Shown here one piece after another: positions 12,436 through 23,893 of a DNA stretch of 64,000 nucleotides. Position 1 is the first letter of the stretch. Every line of letters starts with the position of its first letter. This DNA comes from Trichoplusia ni (taxonomy: Eukaryota; Arthropoda; Insecta; Lepidoptera; Noctuidae). The stretch is from the NCBI RefSeq assembly GCF_003590095.1, contig NC_039492.1, positions 9,052,001-9,116,000 on the forward strand. The letters are read 5' to 3'. Made by a program: the position numbers and the translations under genes. The notes under the pieces are model-generated. The model had not been told where the DNA came from. It did not search any database and worked only from the letters and a program-made list of their open reading frames with translations.

Positions 12436-13540
12436 ACGGTTCAAATCAAATCATCATCCATACAATTACAAAAATGTACACTCAATGATGTTGAAGGTGG
12501 TTGTTTCGTATGATCATACGAATTCAAAATTACGCACCAATAAATAATAATATCAAGGAGCAGATGTTTCCTCACGCTCTTAAATCTTAAGAGAATAAAA
12601 TTCCCTTTTTATTGAGATCACGTTTTACGAGAGCTTTAACCACGGCACATAGAAATGTATAGAGAAGTGGAACTTGACCTACGCGTACGTGTCAAAGTTA
12701 GTAGGAAACGATCAACTTTAACAAATAATTGACACACTTAAAAGGAATTACATCTCATACCTAATCCTAAAGTACGTTCTTTTCCCACCCTCGACATTTC
12801 GTGTCAATACTGAACAACGAGGCATTATTATATGCTTATTTGACAAACTACAAAGGGCCAATAGAAAGAGAAAATCAATATATAAATACAATAACCCAGT
12901 ACCCATTACATTCAGTACAGGGCGGAACATTCACTCTCAATACAACGAAATTTCCAATTATTGTGTTGGCAAAATGCTTAGGAGAATAAGAATAGTATGA
13001 AATTGTATCAAAGCTTTGTTTCAATTTTATCAAATTTCCATTCATTTCGTCAATTGTTAATAGGGGTATTTTGATCCTGGCTCCTGTGCTACGTCAGTGT
13101 AGTGCCTCTTCCCTCTACTTTCTTCTGTTCTGTCGTTTCCACGTTGAGTGTCGATGTCGCGACTGACGTGTTTCATCGTTGAAAAGGAAACCATTAATTT
13201 AAATAAGGCTTTTTACGTAACTTTACTTAGTTGTTATACTAACTTACTTTTCAACTTTACAATTCCTGTTTGACCTTTAAAGTTTGTGTAACGAATAGTT
13301 AATTTGTATTAATTTGTTTCCGTTTGCAGTTTTTTTTGGTCTTCCTGACATCTCGTAATGGACTCGATTTCGTGATTTTTTTTTTAAGATAGATGGGTTC
13401 ATGTGTAATATCTGTATCACTCAATGTTTGATTAATATAATTTTGTCAGAAACGAAAAATTATGAGAGAATTGTTATTTTTGGAAGTTACATTTCTCTGT
13501 TTGAGTTTTTTAAATCAACAATATTTGGTAAAATGTTTCA
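12436..13540. other. Intergenic, nothing recognised
   Basis: AT-rich with short domain-free frames only (12748-12930, 12801-12989, 13401-13604). Confidence 0.4.
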
Positions 13541-13542
13541 TA

Positions 13543-13680
13543 ACCTAAAACTCCACAACGCCATCTTGTGTCAAACAAAACAAAGCTTGTATTATAATTA
13601 CTAGACAACTGATAAGCATGCTTTTACTTACTTTCAAATACTCCTACTATCTAGAAATAATTACAACCATGCTTTGATCT
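13543..13680 (-). mobile_element. tRNA-derived SINE (type 2), 3' part only
   Basis: Carries ACAACGCCATCTTGTGTC, AAAGCTTGTATTAT, CTAGACAACTGATAAGCAT and ATCTAGAAATAATTACAACC. These are the 3' body of the SINE family seen more completely at 28585-28780 and 56865-57090. The tRNA-like head is missing. Confidence 0.55.
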
Positions 13681-14222
13681 TTGTATCTGCTTTTAACAAG
13701 CAAAAAACATTAAATTAAATTTCTTTAATTTTTACCCTCTGGAAAAATTTTTAGTTCACATAGCTTGATCATCTAAAATAAGCTCAAAGTCACAATCCTA
13801 TTCAGTTTAATAAAAGGATAGTAGTGCAACCTGTTACATAACAAGCAGCAAAATTAATTACATTTCACACCAAGGGATCGGCTTTCATTAATTAATTTTC
13901 TATTTTCTCCTCAGTATAACGCGGAGGATTTTCCTCTTGCACTGTAAAGCGACGCTTGGTTCATTTTTCCTGAAGATAGTTGTCATATCTTATTTCTTAT
14001 CTCGGTATATAAAAACGTAAGAGGATTAGATTTCTGACTTAGGATACTGAGTCCGTTGCGGTCCTTTGCGGTCTTTTGTACTGTCGGCAACGGAAAATGG
14101 GTTAACACAATTGTTTTAAAAGCGATGATATTTTGCTATAACGTGGTTTGTTTTCTCGATAGGAAATCATTAAAGGATTCCTAACGATTTGGGTTTAGCG
14201 GAAGGGGCTATCTGACGTTTAA

Positions 14223-14315
14223 TGACTAAAACCCACCCATGATTCTTCCTTTGCCTTTTGCGTACTGGGGCAATGAGCCTTTCTAACAATCCCGCTGGCA
14301 CGGCAGGTATCAGCC
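14223..14315. repeat. Dispersed repeat fragment (CCCACCCATG family), copy 2
   Basis: Contains AAAACCCACCCATGATTCTT, CCTTTGCCTTTTGCGTACTG and CAATCCCGCTGGCACGGCAG, in the same order as the copy at 12330-12435. Confidence 0.45.
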
Positions 14316-15065
14316 GTAATGTGTAAGTATACTAAGCAGTAGGGGGGCCTTTAGCCTTTAGCTTAGTATACTTAAAAATATTTTAAATACACCAATACCT
14401 AAATATCACCGACAACATTAAATTAAATATTTGCACTATGTTGGAACAATTTTTGCCAGTGACTGTACCTTTTACCCAAAGATAATCTCTAAAGTAAACC
14501 TTAACTTTAGTCACGGCTTAAAGATTACACCTTAAGTCGTTGTTAATTTAATGAAGTTCCATGACGTTCGTTCTTCTGTTTATAATATTTGTTTATTGGA
14601 AAAGGTATTAAGACATGTATTCTAGTTTACATTTTATTTTCTGGAAGGGCTAGGAGCTATTAATTAGATTAGGTTATAATATGATACATAATACGTAGAT
14701 TCCCTTGCTTTCCAATTCTATTATTTTGTCAAAAAGTTCCAGCATTTTTTTTAAAACCTTTGTCGCACTATTTTGTTTAGTGCTTGTGTCGCGAGATGGT
14801 ATCACAAACATTCAAGTTGCAGACACAAGGTAAGGTTTGTTAACAGCTTGAATATTACCACGTTTTTTTTTAACATTCACCTGACTCTTAAAGAGAGTTT
14901 GAACAAAAAATAACTCGCATAAACACAAGATAATGTTGTAATCATACATGACACCCATTATAGATGTTGTCATGATTAATAGTTTCATTCGAAAAAACAA
15001 TTTAATTAGTTTCAACGACAATAAGCGGTACCTTCGAATATTTATGAGAAACCACACATCTATAC
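14316..15065. other. Intergenic, nothing recognised
   Basis: AT-rich sequence. The 81-codon minus frame at 14812-15057 is low-complexity with no domain. Confidence 0.4.
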
Positions 15066-15317
15066 TCTATACTAATATATAAAGCTGAAGAATTTGTTTG
15101 TTTGTTTGAACGCGCTAATCTCAGAAACTCCTGGTCTAAATTGAAAAATTCTTTTTGTGTTGAATAGACCATTCATCCAGGAAGGTTTTAGGCTATAAAC
15201 CATCACGCTGTGACTAATAGGAGCGAAGATACAATGGAAAATGTGAAAAAACAGGGCAGGTATAAATCATAACTTATATCTTTTACCCACGGGGACGAAG
15301 TCGCGGGCAACAGCTAG
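15066..15317 (+). mobile_element. Helitron-like non-autonomous element, copy A
   Basis: Begins TCTATACTAATATATAAAGC and has a short (GTTT)n tract, then GAACGCGCTAATCTCAGAA. It ends CGGGCAACAGCTAG followed by T, with a small hairpin (GAC-GAA-GTC core) just before the end. A 5' TC, a 3' CTAG with a preceding hairpin, and a following T are the structural signature of Helitrons. There is no coding capacity. Five further clear copies lie in this window. Confidence 0.65.
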
Positions 15318-15705
15318 TAAATAAATAAATCGACTTTGTACAATTTCTGTGGGAAGTGAAACACGTGACAAACGTTCAGTGTTCGGAAAACAAAAAAAAC
15401 AAATGGAAAATATTATAAAGTTAAAAAGCTTTTCAAGGGTTGAGCGCCAGAAGTATTTTGAACGTACAAACACGCTACGAATGTCGTACCTCTACAGGGT
15501 GGTTGTCGATTTTAATAAAAAAATATGTAATCTTGATAAACACTTTATGTTATCCGTCCTAACCTATTACTAAACCTCCGTATTCCGTCAATTTATCTGA
15601 TTATGAGTGGATTGTATCTCAGAAATGTTATGAGCTGTGTCCAAACTCTCATTGAGTGTATACTTCTGTTATTGTTTTAATAACAAATACACTTTATTAC
15701 GTACA

Positions 15706-15936
15706 CTAGCTGTTGCCCGCGACTTCGTCTGCGTGGTTAGAAGATATAAGTTATGACTTTTTCTTCGCTCCTATTGGTCGCAGCGTGATGATATATAGCC
15801 TAAAACCTCTCTCGATGAATGGTCTATTCAACACAAAAATATTTTTTCAATTTGAACCAGTAGTTCCTAAGATTAGCGCGTTCAAACAAACAAACAAATA
15901 AACTCTTCAGCTTTATATATTAGTATAAGTATATTA
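15706..15936 (-). mobile_element. Helitron-like non-autonomous element, copy B
   Basis: Minus-strand copy of the element at 15066-15317. On the plus strand it starts CTAGCTGTTGCCCGCGACTT and ends CTTTATATATTAGTATA. The outer 5' end is disturbed by a repeated ATATTAGTATA. The 62-codon plus frame over it is only a shadow of the repeat. Confidence 0.65.
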
Positions 15937-16384
15937 GTATATAGATGCCAACGATATCTTCGCTACGTTTCATCGATTTTAAATTTCTCGCGCGGAGATT
16001 TTAATATTACGATAACTCATTACCTATTCACTTTTTTGGTGTAGTGTAAAAGGCAATTTTGTTCTATATTACATGTATAATATATCTAACTTATTTATTT
16101 GGATAAGGATTAATACTGTATTGTTAAAAATAGGTTCGTGAATAACCCATAATTTTACTGTATTAAGAAAACACATAAAAATGGTTATTGTGGGTTATCC
16201 TTGGAAGATAGACATATACCACCGCGGACTTTTTTGTAGATTTATTAAAGAGGTACAAACCTGCCATACATAGTTTTGTTGTAACTCAAAAGATTTTGGC
16301 AGCGTTCTCGAGGAAAGCTCTCGAATGGCTTAATTTTTTCCGACATGTTTAACTAATATCGTTGTAATATTGTCAGTTTACACA

Positions 16385-16555
16385 AAACCTAAACTTATTA
16401 TACATTAAAACCTTCCTCAAGAATTGCTCTATCTATTGTTGAAAACCGCATCAAAATCCGTTGCGTAGTTTTAAAGATTTAAGCGTTCATAGGGACATAC
16501 AACATGATGACAGAAAAAGCGAGTTTGTTTTATACTATGTAGTGATGATGCACAT
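16385..16555. repeat. Repeat fragment of lepidopteran type (unclassified)
   Basis: Contains CCTTCCTCAAGAATTGCTC, AACCGCATCAAAATCCGTTG, GTAGTTTTAAAGATTTAAGC and TTTATACTATGTAGTGATG. I recognise these strings as typical of an abundant moth and butterfly dispersed repeat, but cannot class it from one copy. Confidence 0.45.
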
Positions 16556-17710
16556 GTCTTTATCATAAATTTAAAAGATGATACTTTGTGGGGCCTTGAA
16601 GCGCTTCTTCTTCAGTCCAGCAATTGCCAAACCATGTTGAATTTATTTATCCGACCTCAAAAACCATTTTACTATAAATAAAGACGCTTGCTTGACTTAA
16701 CCTTAAAATCAAATCAAAATAGAAGTATTTATTGAAGTTAAGAAACAAAGTAGCACGTTCTGAGAGTCACATAGATCGTAAAAAGACCGCACCTCGTATC
16801 TATCCGACATCGTTTTCTGTACGATATAATACGCCTAAGTACTAGCTACAAAAACGGCTAATTCCTTAGCTTAAACCTTCGCTTACATCTCAAGTTAAAA
16901 ATGCAACGTTTAAATCTGTCCCGTTATAAGTTGTGCCAGGCACTATTTGAATGTAAGATAAGAATTTGCATTCTGATCCACGTTAACAGAACGAGTTGGA
17001 ATCTGATTATGGTTAGTACGTAATGCAAAAGTTTCGAGTTATGGGACTTTCATTAAACTTGTCTCTACAGATGAATGTGGGGCGACCAACCAGATGATTA
17101 CTTAAGGGCTTATGATCTCTCATATTTTTTTGTTTGTTGCTTGTTTTGTCGGCAAATGGTTTGATAGACATCTGAGGGCCAACCCGTCCAACGTAGTCCG
17201 TAGTGCGGCATTAATTTTCTATAACTACTATCAATAATCTTACTTAAGAGGTGGTGGTAGGTTTTAACTTCTACATATAAAAAAACAAGAACCTTCAGAA
17301 AAAAAAAAACAAATATATTCCAATAAACTTCGTAAAAATAACAGACAGATATTAATCTAACAGCATAAAAACATTCTGAAATCATTTTAATCTGCTATTG
17401 ACAACCTGTCGTTGCCACTTACATAGTATTCTTACCTACATAGTTATCAATGAGGTTTATATGCAAGACACAATTAAGAATATGAAATAGTCCTATCACA
17501 TGACATGTAGTCTATTTACCTACATGATCAACAAATATACATGACTAATGCGAAGCTTCGAACATTACTGAAAAAGCAATAAAGGTCGGCAGTACATAAA
17601 ACTACAACTTAATGGGATTGCCGACATAAAAGTTAGAAAATTGGTTTCAAATCGATTGTGGTTTGCATACGTTATGACTAAGTCAAATCGCGTATAGGTA
17701 TATACCTATA

Positions 17711-17926
17711 CTAGCTGTTGCCCGCGACTTCGTCCGTGTGGTTAGAAGATATAAGTTAGGAATTTTTGAACGGAAGCCCTCGAAAAAAAATAATTTTCCA
17801 CATTTTCCATTGTGTCTTCGCTCCTATAAGTCGCAGCGTAAGGATAATACAGCCTTAAACCTTCCTCGATGAATTGTCTATTCAACACAAAACTAATAAT
17901 TTTTCAGCTTTATATATTAGTATAGA
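17711..17926 (-). mobile_element. Helitron-like non-autonomous element, copy C
   Basis: On the plus strand it runs from CTAGCTGTTGCCCGCGACTT to CTTTATATATTAGTATAGA and is preceded by A, which is T on the element strand. It is missing the part corresponding to the (GTTT)n and GAACGCGCTAATCTC segment, so it is internally deleted. Confidence 0.65.
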
Positions 17927-18244
17927 AGTATAGATATATTTTAATACACTGTAATCTTGATACCAGAAGGCCTTCCACTACCTCTTAATTAAGGTAATAT
18001 TAAACTACAACTTTACAAGTTGATCGATCACAGGTTAAGCTACACCTGATACGGTCCGTCTGTGGATGTTTAACTGTCTGTCAAAACGAGTTCCTCCTGT
18101 TTTCGGAAGGTTAAATTGTGGGTTTTGTTGTGGTTAAATTGTTATTTACATATCTTTGATAGACGTTACAGCTAGTCAAAAATAAAGGGTTACCGTGTAG
18201 CCTTGGTAACTGGTTGAGGAGTAATGCCATATTAAACATTGTTA

Positions 18245-18310
18245 CTTACCTGCATCCAGTTAGACTGGAAGCCGACCCCAAGATATTTGGAAAAGGCTAG
18301 GATGACATAA
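18245..18310 (+). mobile_element. Non-LTR retrotransposon 3' end fragment (probable)
   Basis: Contains CAGTTAGACTGGAAGCCGAC, CCCAAGATATTTGGAAAAGG and CTAGGATGA. I recognise this as close to a common lepidopteran LINE 3' terminus that normally ends in GATGATGATG. Only the tail is present. Confidence 0.45.
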
Positions 18311-19291
18311 CTCACGCTTTCACCACTCCAACAGTATCACTATAAGATATAGCGTTAGTCAGTTTTACCTACCAGCCACTGCTAAAAGCACTATCGTCAG
18401 AAAAACTACTGTTTAAGGCGCTCAAACTTTTTCAGAATAACTCTTAATTTATTCCAGCGAAAAGCACTCAAAATAGATGAACATAAAATGACCTTTACAA
18501 GGAATATAAATAAATAAAAATACGAGGAAATTTTCAAACGAAAATACATTTTAAACTTACAGCAGAAAACTTATTTTGCTGCAATCCGTTGCGCTTCTAT
18601 TTTCTCGTATTGCTATTGAACGGAAGCTGGGATATAAACTCTATTACAGCAACTATTCCTATAAAAAGCTTCTAAAATGCTTCTGTTTTTATCAAAGTAT
18701 CAAAATCACTTTATATTCTGTCCTTCAACGATTACTGCACTTAAAATAGCAAATCTAAAAATGCGAAACAATAAAACCTATTTGTCCTAAAAACCATAGT
18801 TTTAGATTAACTTGAACCTTGTTTGATCATTCAGCTGGTTCGTCAAACATTGTGTTATAATAGTAAACTCTATCGCAATCCGCGATCCTCGATCAAAATC
18901 AATGATCGAGATTCATGGTTGGTTCATTCATGTACTTGGATTCATGTTTTTGAGGCATTTTTTTGTGTAACAGATTTTTGTTCTACTGTTTGGTTTTTAT
19001 ATGACCTTCCAACTGGCTAATGTTAAAGCTTGCTCTAACGTCTTTCCCCTTGACAATAACGCCTGAGATAAAAAGATTGCAACCGCACATGTAAGCGGCA
19101 AACTGCTGTTGTTTTCTCGTTTGAAGTTAGAAGTGGGTTTTGCATATAATTTTGTTCCTAGAAAACATATTCTGTAAGCATTTTTGCATGTATTTTGAAT
19201 AGTCTGGGCTGTTGGCAAACTAGTTCGTATGAGTGTCTACTTCGTTAATAATGAATGTAAATTGTGTAGTATACTTCGTTGATAAAATTTG

Positions 19292-19426
19292 CACTAATTT
19301 TATAAAAAAGTCTTTGAAAAATAACAACTAAGTAACTCAATCAACTAAGGTGTAGTTTACTAATTTATTTTATAAAAAGACATCGGAAAAATAACTAATT
19401 ATTTAACTTATCAATGAAGGTGTAGT
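19292..19426 (+). repeat. Imperfect tandem duplication, two units of about 66 bp
   Basis: Unit 1 (about 19292-19356) and unit 2 (about 19359-19426) share ACTAATTT, TTTATAAAAA, GAAAAATAAC and the closing block A(A)GGTGTAGT in register. No coding potential. Confidence 0.55.
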
Positions 19427-20006
19427 GATAATGAATGTGAGCCTAGTTATTCAAGGAGCCTAGTTCTTCTATTTATTTTTCTAGTTATCAGTAACTAAAT
19501 TATGCAAAGAATGCCCATTAATTGTTGGCCATTAAAGTAGTTTTTCTTTTCTTAACAAATTGTTACAAAGAGCAATCCAAACCAGTTTATTTGTTAAGAA
19601 AATAAAATTATATGTGTTGTTCTGAAAAGTGAAGGAATTTTCAAAACGGTACTTAATAAATTGGATTTATGATATGGTTTAAAGAGAAAAGTAGCGACGG
19701 TTGTTTGAAGGCCTCATAGTGACCTTATAGTGACATTCTTAAAAGGTTAGGTGATTAGCACACGCGACTAAACAATAAAAACGAAAGGACTATGTAGAAA
19801 AAATTACCCTACTGACAAAATATCTACGAGCATGTCAAATCGTAGCCCGTAGCGGTTGTAGCAATCCTGTAGCCCGTAGAAGGAAAACATCGATCTTGTA
19901 TTGAAATAAAAAGAAATGTTCTACGTTGCGTAGCGTAGGCTTCCATATTAATATTGAAAATGCGAAACAGTTCAGCCTGTTTATTAAACTTTAAAGGAGT
20001 TTGCCA

Positions 20007-20194
20007 ACTACACCGTTCCATACCATGACCGTGCTATGAACGTGTTAGGCAAAAAAATATTCTCTATATTAAAAAGGCGACGATGCTGGTCGGAAACGGC
20101 ACGGGCTAGTGGGCATGGTCGCATACTTTTTAATACAGAGAATATTTTTTGCCGGACACGTTCATAGCACGGTCATGGTATGGAACGGTTTAGT
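20007..20194. mobile_element. Long perfect-like inverted repeat (MITE/foldback element)
   Basis: The left arm starts ACTACACCGTTCCATACC and continues through ATGACCGTGCTATGAACGTG and AAAAAATATTCTCT to ATTAAAAAG. The right arm is the near-exact reverse complement, ending CATGGTATGGAACGGTTTAGT. Arms are about 70 bp with few mismatches, separated by a short GC-richer centre containing GGAAACGGCACGGGCTAGTG. No clear target-site duplication was found. It could be a MITE or a foldback element. Confidence 0.7.
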
Positions 20195-21830
20195 GAGCAG
20201 TCGCCTTAACTATAAAAGTAATTTTGTAAAAAAAAAATAAGTAGCCTATATTGTAATTAAGGATAAGGAGTACTGAAACGTGACATTAATTTTCCTTCGT
20301 TTGACCGAAGCCATGAAAGATTTACGAATAAAAGTACGAATATTTGTTTAGGAACCGACTTAACTACAAGTGATGGAAAGTTTGAGGAAGCTCGTGTAAT
20401 TAATGGGCCACGAAAATAATGTAAACTTAGGTGAAGCGAAACGTGACGACGAATGACGTAACATTATGTTTAATACACTCATGTCGTAGTTTTGGAAACT
20501 ATTCGACTTCAAACTTAATATAATTAACATTTATGAAGGCATATATTCTGTATTTGGTGGAATTAGAGTTGAACATGGAGTACGTTTAATTTTGATACTA
20601 TTTTTTTTAGAAATTTAAATATTATGTAGAGACGCAACTTCTTGTTCTCTTTTTTGTTCCGTTTTTTGGGCTAGATAGACATGCGTGTGCTCTCATGTAT
20701 AGATTTTGGTAGAATAAGTCAGATCTACATTGGAGCTAGAATCATATTTTGGGTATTTTATTGCAGGTATTTACAAAAAAACATTGAAACGTATGTACCT
20801 ACTAAAATAACAACACCATTAAATTTAATTATAGTCTCAATTTTCAGACCAAACCGTCCCACATGTTATCTGCAAAGGCTTCCCTCCTTACCCTTTAAAC
20901 CACTCGAATATGTCCAACATAATACACTACTATTATTATTTTTCTATTTGCCTCAGGATATTTATTACTAAATCCTCCCTTTCCCCATAAAACACTAACA
21001 CATATTCGTGACGTCACCGTCCACGTGTTAATACGAAGCGTTTATAATTGTGTCCCGTTGACCTAGTTAATATTATCTCGTGGCTCGTAAAATCTGCTTA
21101 TTAAATGACTGGGAATAAGTTACCCGTGTTTATATACCAGTACTTAAATATTATTATTAATAATAGATAATAGATATAAATGCACAGGAATACTGGCAAA
21201 TATTAAAAAGGTTGAAACAGAAATCGGTCATGTTTTAAATAACGCTACTGTTTGAAATTGTTTCATTTCGGTATTTGGAGTAAAAGTGATTTTCAATATA
21301 AGAATTAAGTTAATATTGTTTTATCAACGTTTCAGAGGAATAAATTCGCCTTTTTCATAAATATATAAATAAAAAATAGTGTTTTATATTTTGTCTGTAT
21401 AATTATGCGCTCTTAATTACGATACTTGTATGTTGGCAACTAAAGTTCGAAGGTTTAAATTTAATCTTGTATTTAGTTAGTAAAAAGTAGTTAGAGCATT
21501 GCAGTATCTCTGCGCATTTCATTCCACGAACTAGAGATTCAGTTGGCACTAAGCCGCAAATATGTTACCCAACTTAACAATCAAGTTTACCGAAAGTTAA
21601 GGCCACAATTCTTATAAAGAGGTCTATGGAATAATTAAGTTTTAGCGACAAAAACATATATATAACCGTCTTCACATAAAACCCACAAAGCCAAACTTTA
21701 TATTTTTTATAGGACAAAATCACAGCTATTTCCCGTTAAATGAAAAGTACCAACAAAATCGGTTTATCAAGTCTGAAGTATTGAGGATACAACTATGAAA
21801 AAAAAAAACGAATTGAGAAACCGACCGATA
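20195..21830. other. Intergenic, nothing recognised
   Basis: AT-rich. The 96-codon plus frame at 20681-20971 has no domain and no flanking splice or start context. Confidence 0.4.
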
Positions 21831-21833
21831 CCC

Positions 21834-22012
21834 AGGGCCGGATTAACCATCTCAGGGCCCCTAGGCACAGTTCCTTTCGGGCCCCCGATTTTCATACAAC
21901 AGCAACGCAATTTTGGATTTTTTACAATCCCCGTCTTTTTTTTTCATTTTTTAATCGGGACTGCTGTGTCCCTGGTCATCGTGGGCCCCTAGGCACTGGC
22001 CTAAAGTGCCTT
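21834..22012. repeat. Dispersed repeat with GGGCCCCTAGGCAC ends (unclassified)
   Basis: Opens CAGGGCCGGATTAACC and contains the string GGGCCCCTAGGCAC twice, at about 21856 and 21984, both direct. Such GGGCCCCTAGGCA sequences are familiar from dispersed repeats in many animal genomes, but I cannot assign a class. Confidence 0.4.
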
Positions 22013-23425
22013 ATGGATAATACGGAACTGCCGAAACCGACTTTAAAAAGCAGGACATTAATACCCAAATAGATGTTTCGTATACATATTTAGGTGAAAG
22101 AGCTAGCTAGAGTATGACACGTGTAAAAGAAAATCGAACTCTATTTTCAAAGACACAAAAGAAAATACTGATTGAATAAACTCATTTGAACAATGATTGG
22201 TTTATCTAAATGTAGTTGTCGGTCCACTGGCATAAATGAACAACGGACCTTTCATTTCACACACGGCTGCCGCTGCACTGCCCTTGAACCACACCATACT
22301 GTGCCATGTCAGCTGTTTTCATTTTTAATACGTTCCTTGTTTGAAACAAGGCCTTTGTGACTAGAAAGAACTTTAACACGCAAATGTTTAGCGCCGTTAT
22401 AAATATCATTGTTGATACCTATAGGAACTTTTTTGTTATTTTTTTAATCGTGTAAGCGCTCCATTTCGCCTTACGAGAGAGAGTTACCCTTTCAGTAAAA
22501 TTAATTTTATAGGCACGAGTACACTGGCCTATTCATTTGCCACGAAATGAATTTTGTTTTTTTACCGTCCCCACGCAAAAAGGTTGTTTGAAAATGACCG
22601 TTATGTAAGTGTCGGTCTTTGGCACTAAGGTGCTGCAACGAATGAAACGATCCGATTTTGTTATTACCTCAGATATTCCACATTTAAACCAGTTAAATAA
22701 TTTTACAAGATACGGAGCGGAAAAGGGAAGTGAGTTGAGTTATAGTTTATAGAAGGTAGTAACCATCGTCGAGTTTTTAGTTAACTATCCGATTGTTAAG
22801 AAACAATGCTACCCATCTTTGTTATTTTATCCCTGCCACTTAAAGTACCGAGATATCAAGTCGTAAAAGTCTCCGTGCTTCAAAACTTGGGTCTAACTGA
22901 TATTATTTACAGTCAATTCATAATAAATAAAGCTCCTTTCTCAGTAATATGATGTATCGTAAAGATAAGAGGTTTAACTGAAACAAAATACTGTAGAATT
23001 TTATGATTCGGCTCAGACGTTATTTGTTTCGGGAGCTAAAATAGTCTAATAAAAGAATAAGAACATTAGATTGTATTAGAGAATCATTTTGGGAGAAAAA
23101 TTGTCTTTCCATTTACATTCGAAATGTTTTAGGAGATTTGCTGAAAATCTACAGTTCTTAAATACATTTCTAAGAATGAATTTTGTTAAGCAAAAGGTTA
23201 TAATACGAATAATACAACATTATAACCTTAAATATAAGTATGCATGTAGTTTTATAGTCATAATTTTTAAGTTGGACAAACTCACGTTTATAACATGTCA
23301 TGGAAGAAAATTGTATGTTATTTACATAGACAAAATTGCCCGTTACGTGACTAAACCTTAGAATTTCAAATGGTATAATTTCGTCGGTCGCTTGAACTGT
23401 CTTTATTTACGTTATAAATATATAT
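22013..23425. other. Intergenic, nothing recognised
   Basis: No gene or RNA supported. The 90-codon plus frame at 23089-23361 is low-complexity (Ile/Lys/Tyr-rich) and unsupported. Confidence 0.4.
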
Positions 23426-23429
23426 TCTA

Positions 23430-23513
23430 CAACTCTCACACAACGCCATCTAGTCTCAAACTAAACGAAGCTTGTATTATGTATGCTTAATAACTGATTT
23501 CTAAATACAAAAA
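23430..23513 (-). mobile_element. tRNA-derived SINE (type 2), 3' half, split by Helitron copy D
   Basis: Carries CACAACGCCATCTAGTCTCA, AACGAAGCTTGTATTATG and TTTCTAAATAC, the 3' body of the type 2 SINE on the minus strand. The body resumes at 23757 after the inserted Helitron-like element. Confidence 0.6.
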
Positions 23514-23756
23514 TCTATACTAATATATAAAGCTGAAGAGTTTTTTTGTTTGAACGCGCTAATCTCAGGAACTACTGGTTCAAATTATTTTTTTTTGTTG
23601 AATAGACCATTCATCGAGGCAGGTTTTAGGCTATATATCATCACGCTGCGACTAATAGGAGCGAAGATACAAGGGAAAATGTGGAAAAAACAGGGCAGAT
23701 ATAAATCATAACTGATATGTTCTAACCACGCAGACGAAGTCACGGGCAACAGCTAG
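23514..23756 (+). mobile_element. Helitron-like non-autonomous element, copy D (nested in a SINE)
   Basis: Starts TCTATACTAATATATAAAGC directly after an A and ends GGGCAACAGCTAG directly before a T. Both flanks belong to one type 2 SINE, so the insertion point lies between A and T, as known for Helitrons. Confidence 0.7.
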
Positions 23757-23893
23757 TATTTTATATAAATTACACTCAGATACACAATTAATGATCGTTA
23801 CATTAACATTAACGTTTGTCGTGGTCGGGAACCGAACATATGAACTCCGGTATAGCAGTCAAGGCCTCTAACCACTAGACCAACAGGCCAGCC
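23757..23893 (-). mobile_element. tRNA-derived SINE (type 2), 5' half with pol III head
   Basis: On the minus strand: GGCCTGTTGGTCTAGTGGTT (A-box region), ACTGCTATACCGGAG and a B-box-like GTTCGGTTCCCG. It then continues into the body that is interrupted at 23756. Confidence 0.6.

Larger units (their letters stand above)
17927..20006. other. Intergenic; LINE-like tail and a local tandem duplication
   Basis: Apart from the repeat pieces at 18245-18310 and 19292-19426, no gene is supported. The frames at 18823-19020, 18997-19218 and 19824-20021 lack domains and splice context. Confidence 0.4.

Noticed and set aside
15713..15901. 62-codon frame containing SAWLEDISYDFFF, and the similar minus frame at 29990-30238
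   Set aside because: Both fall entirely within Helitron-like copies; the similarity reflects the repeat and not a gene family.
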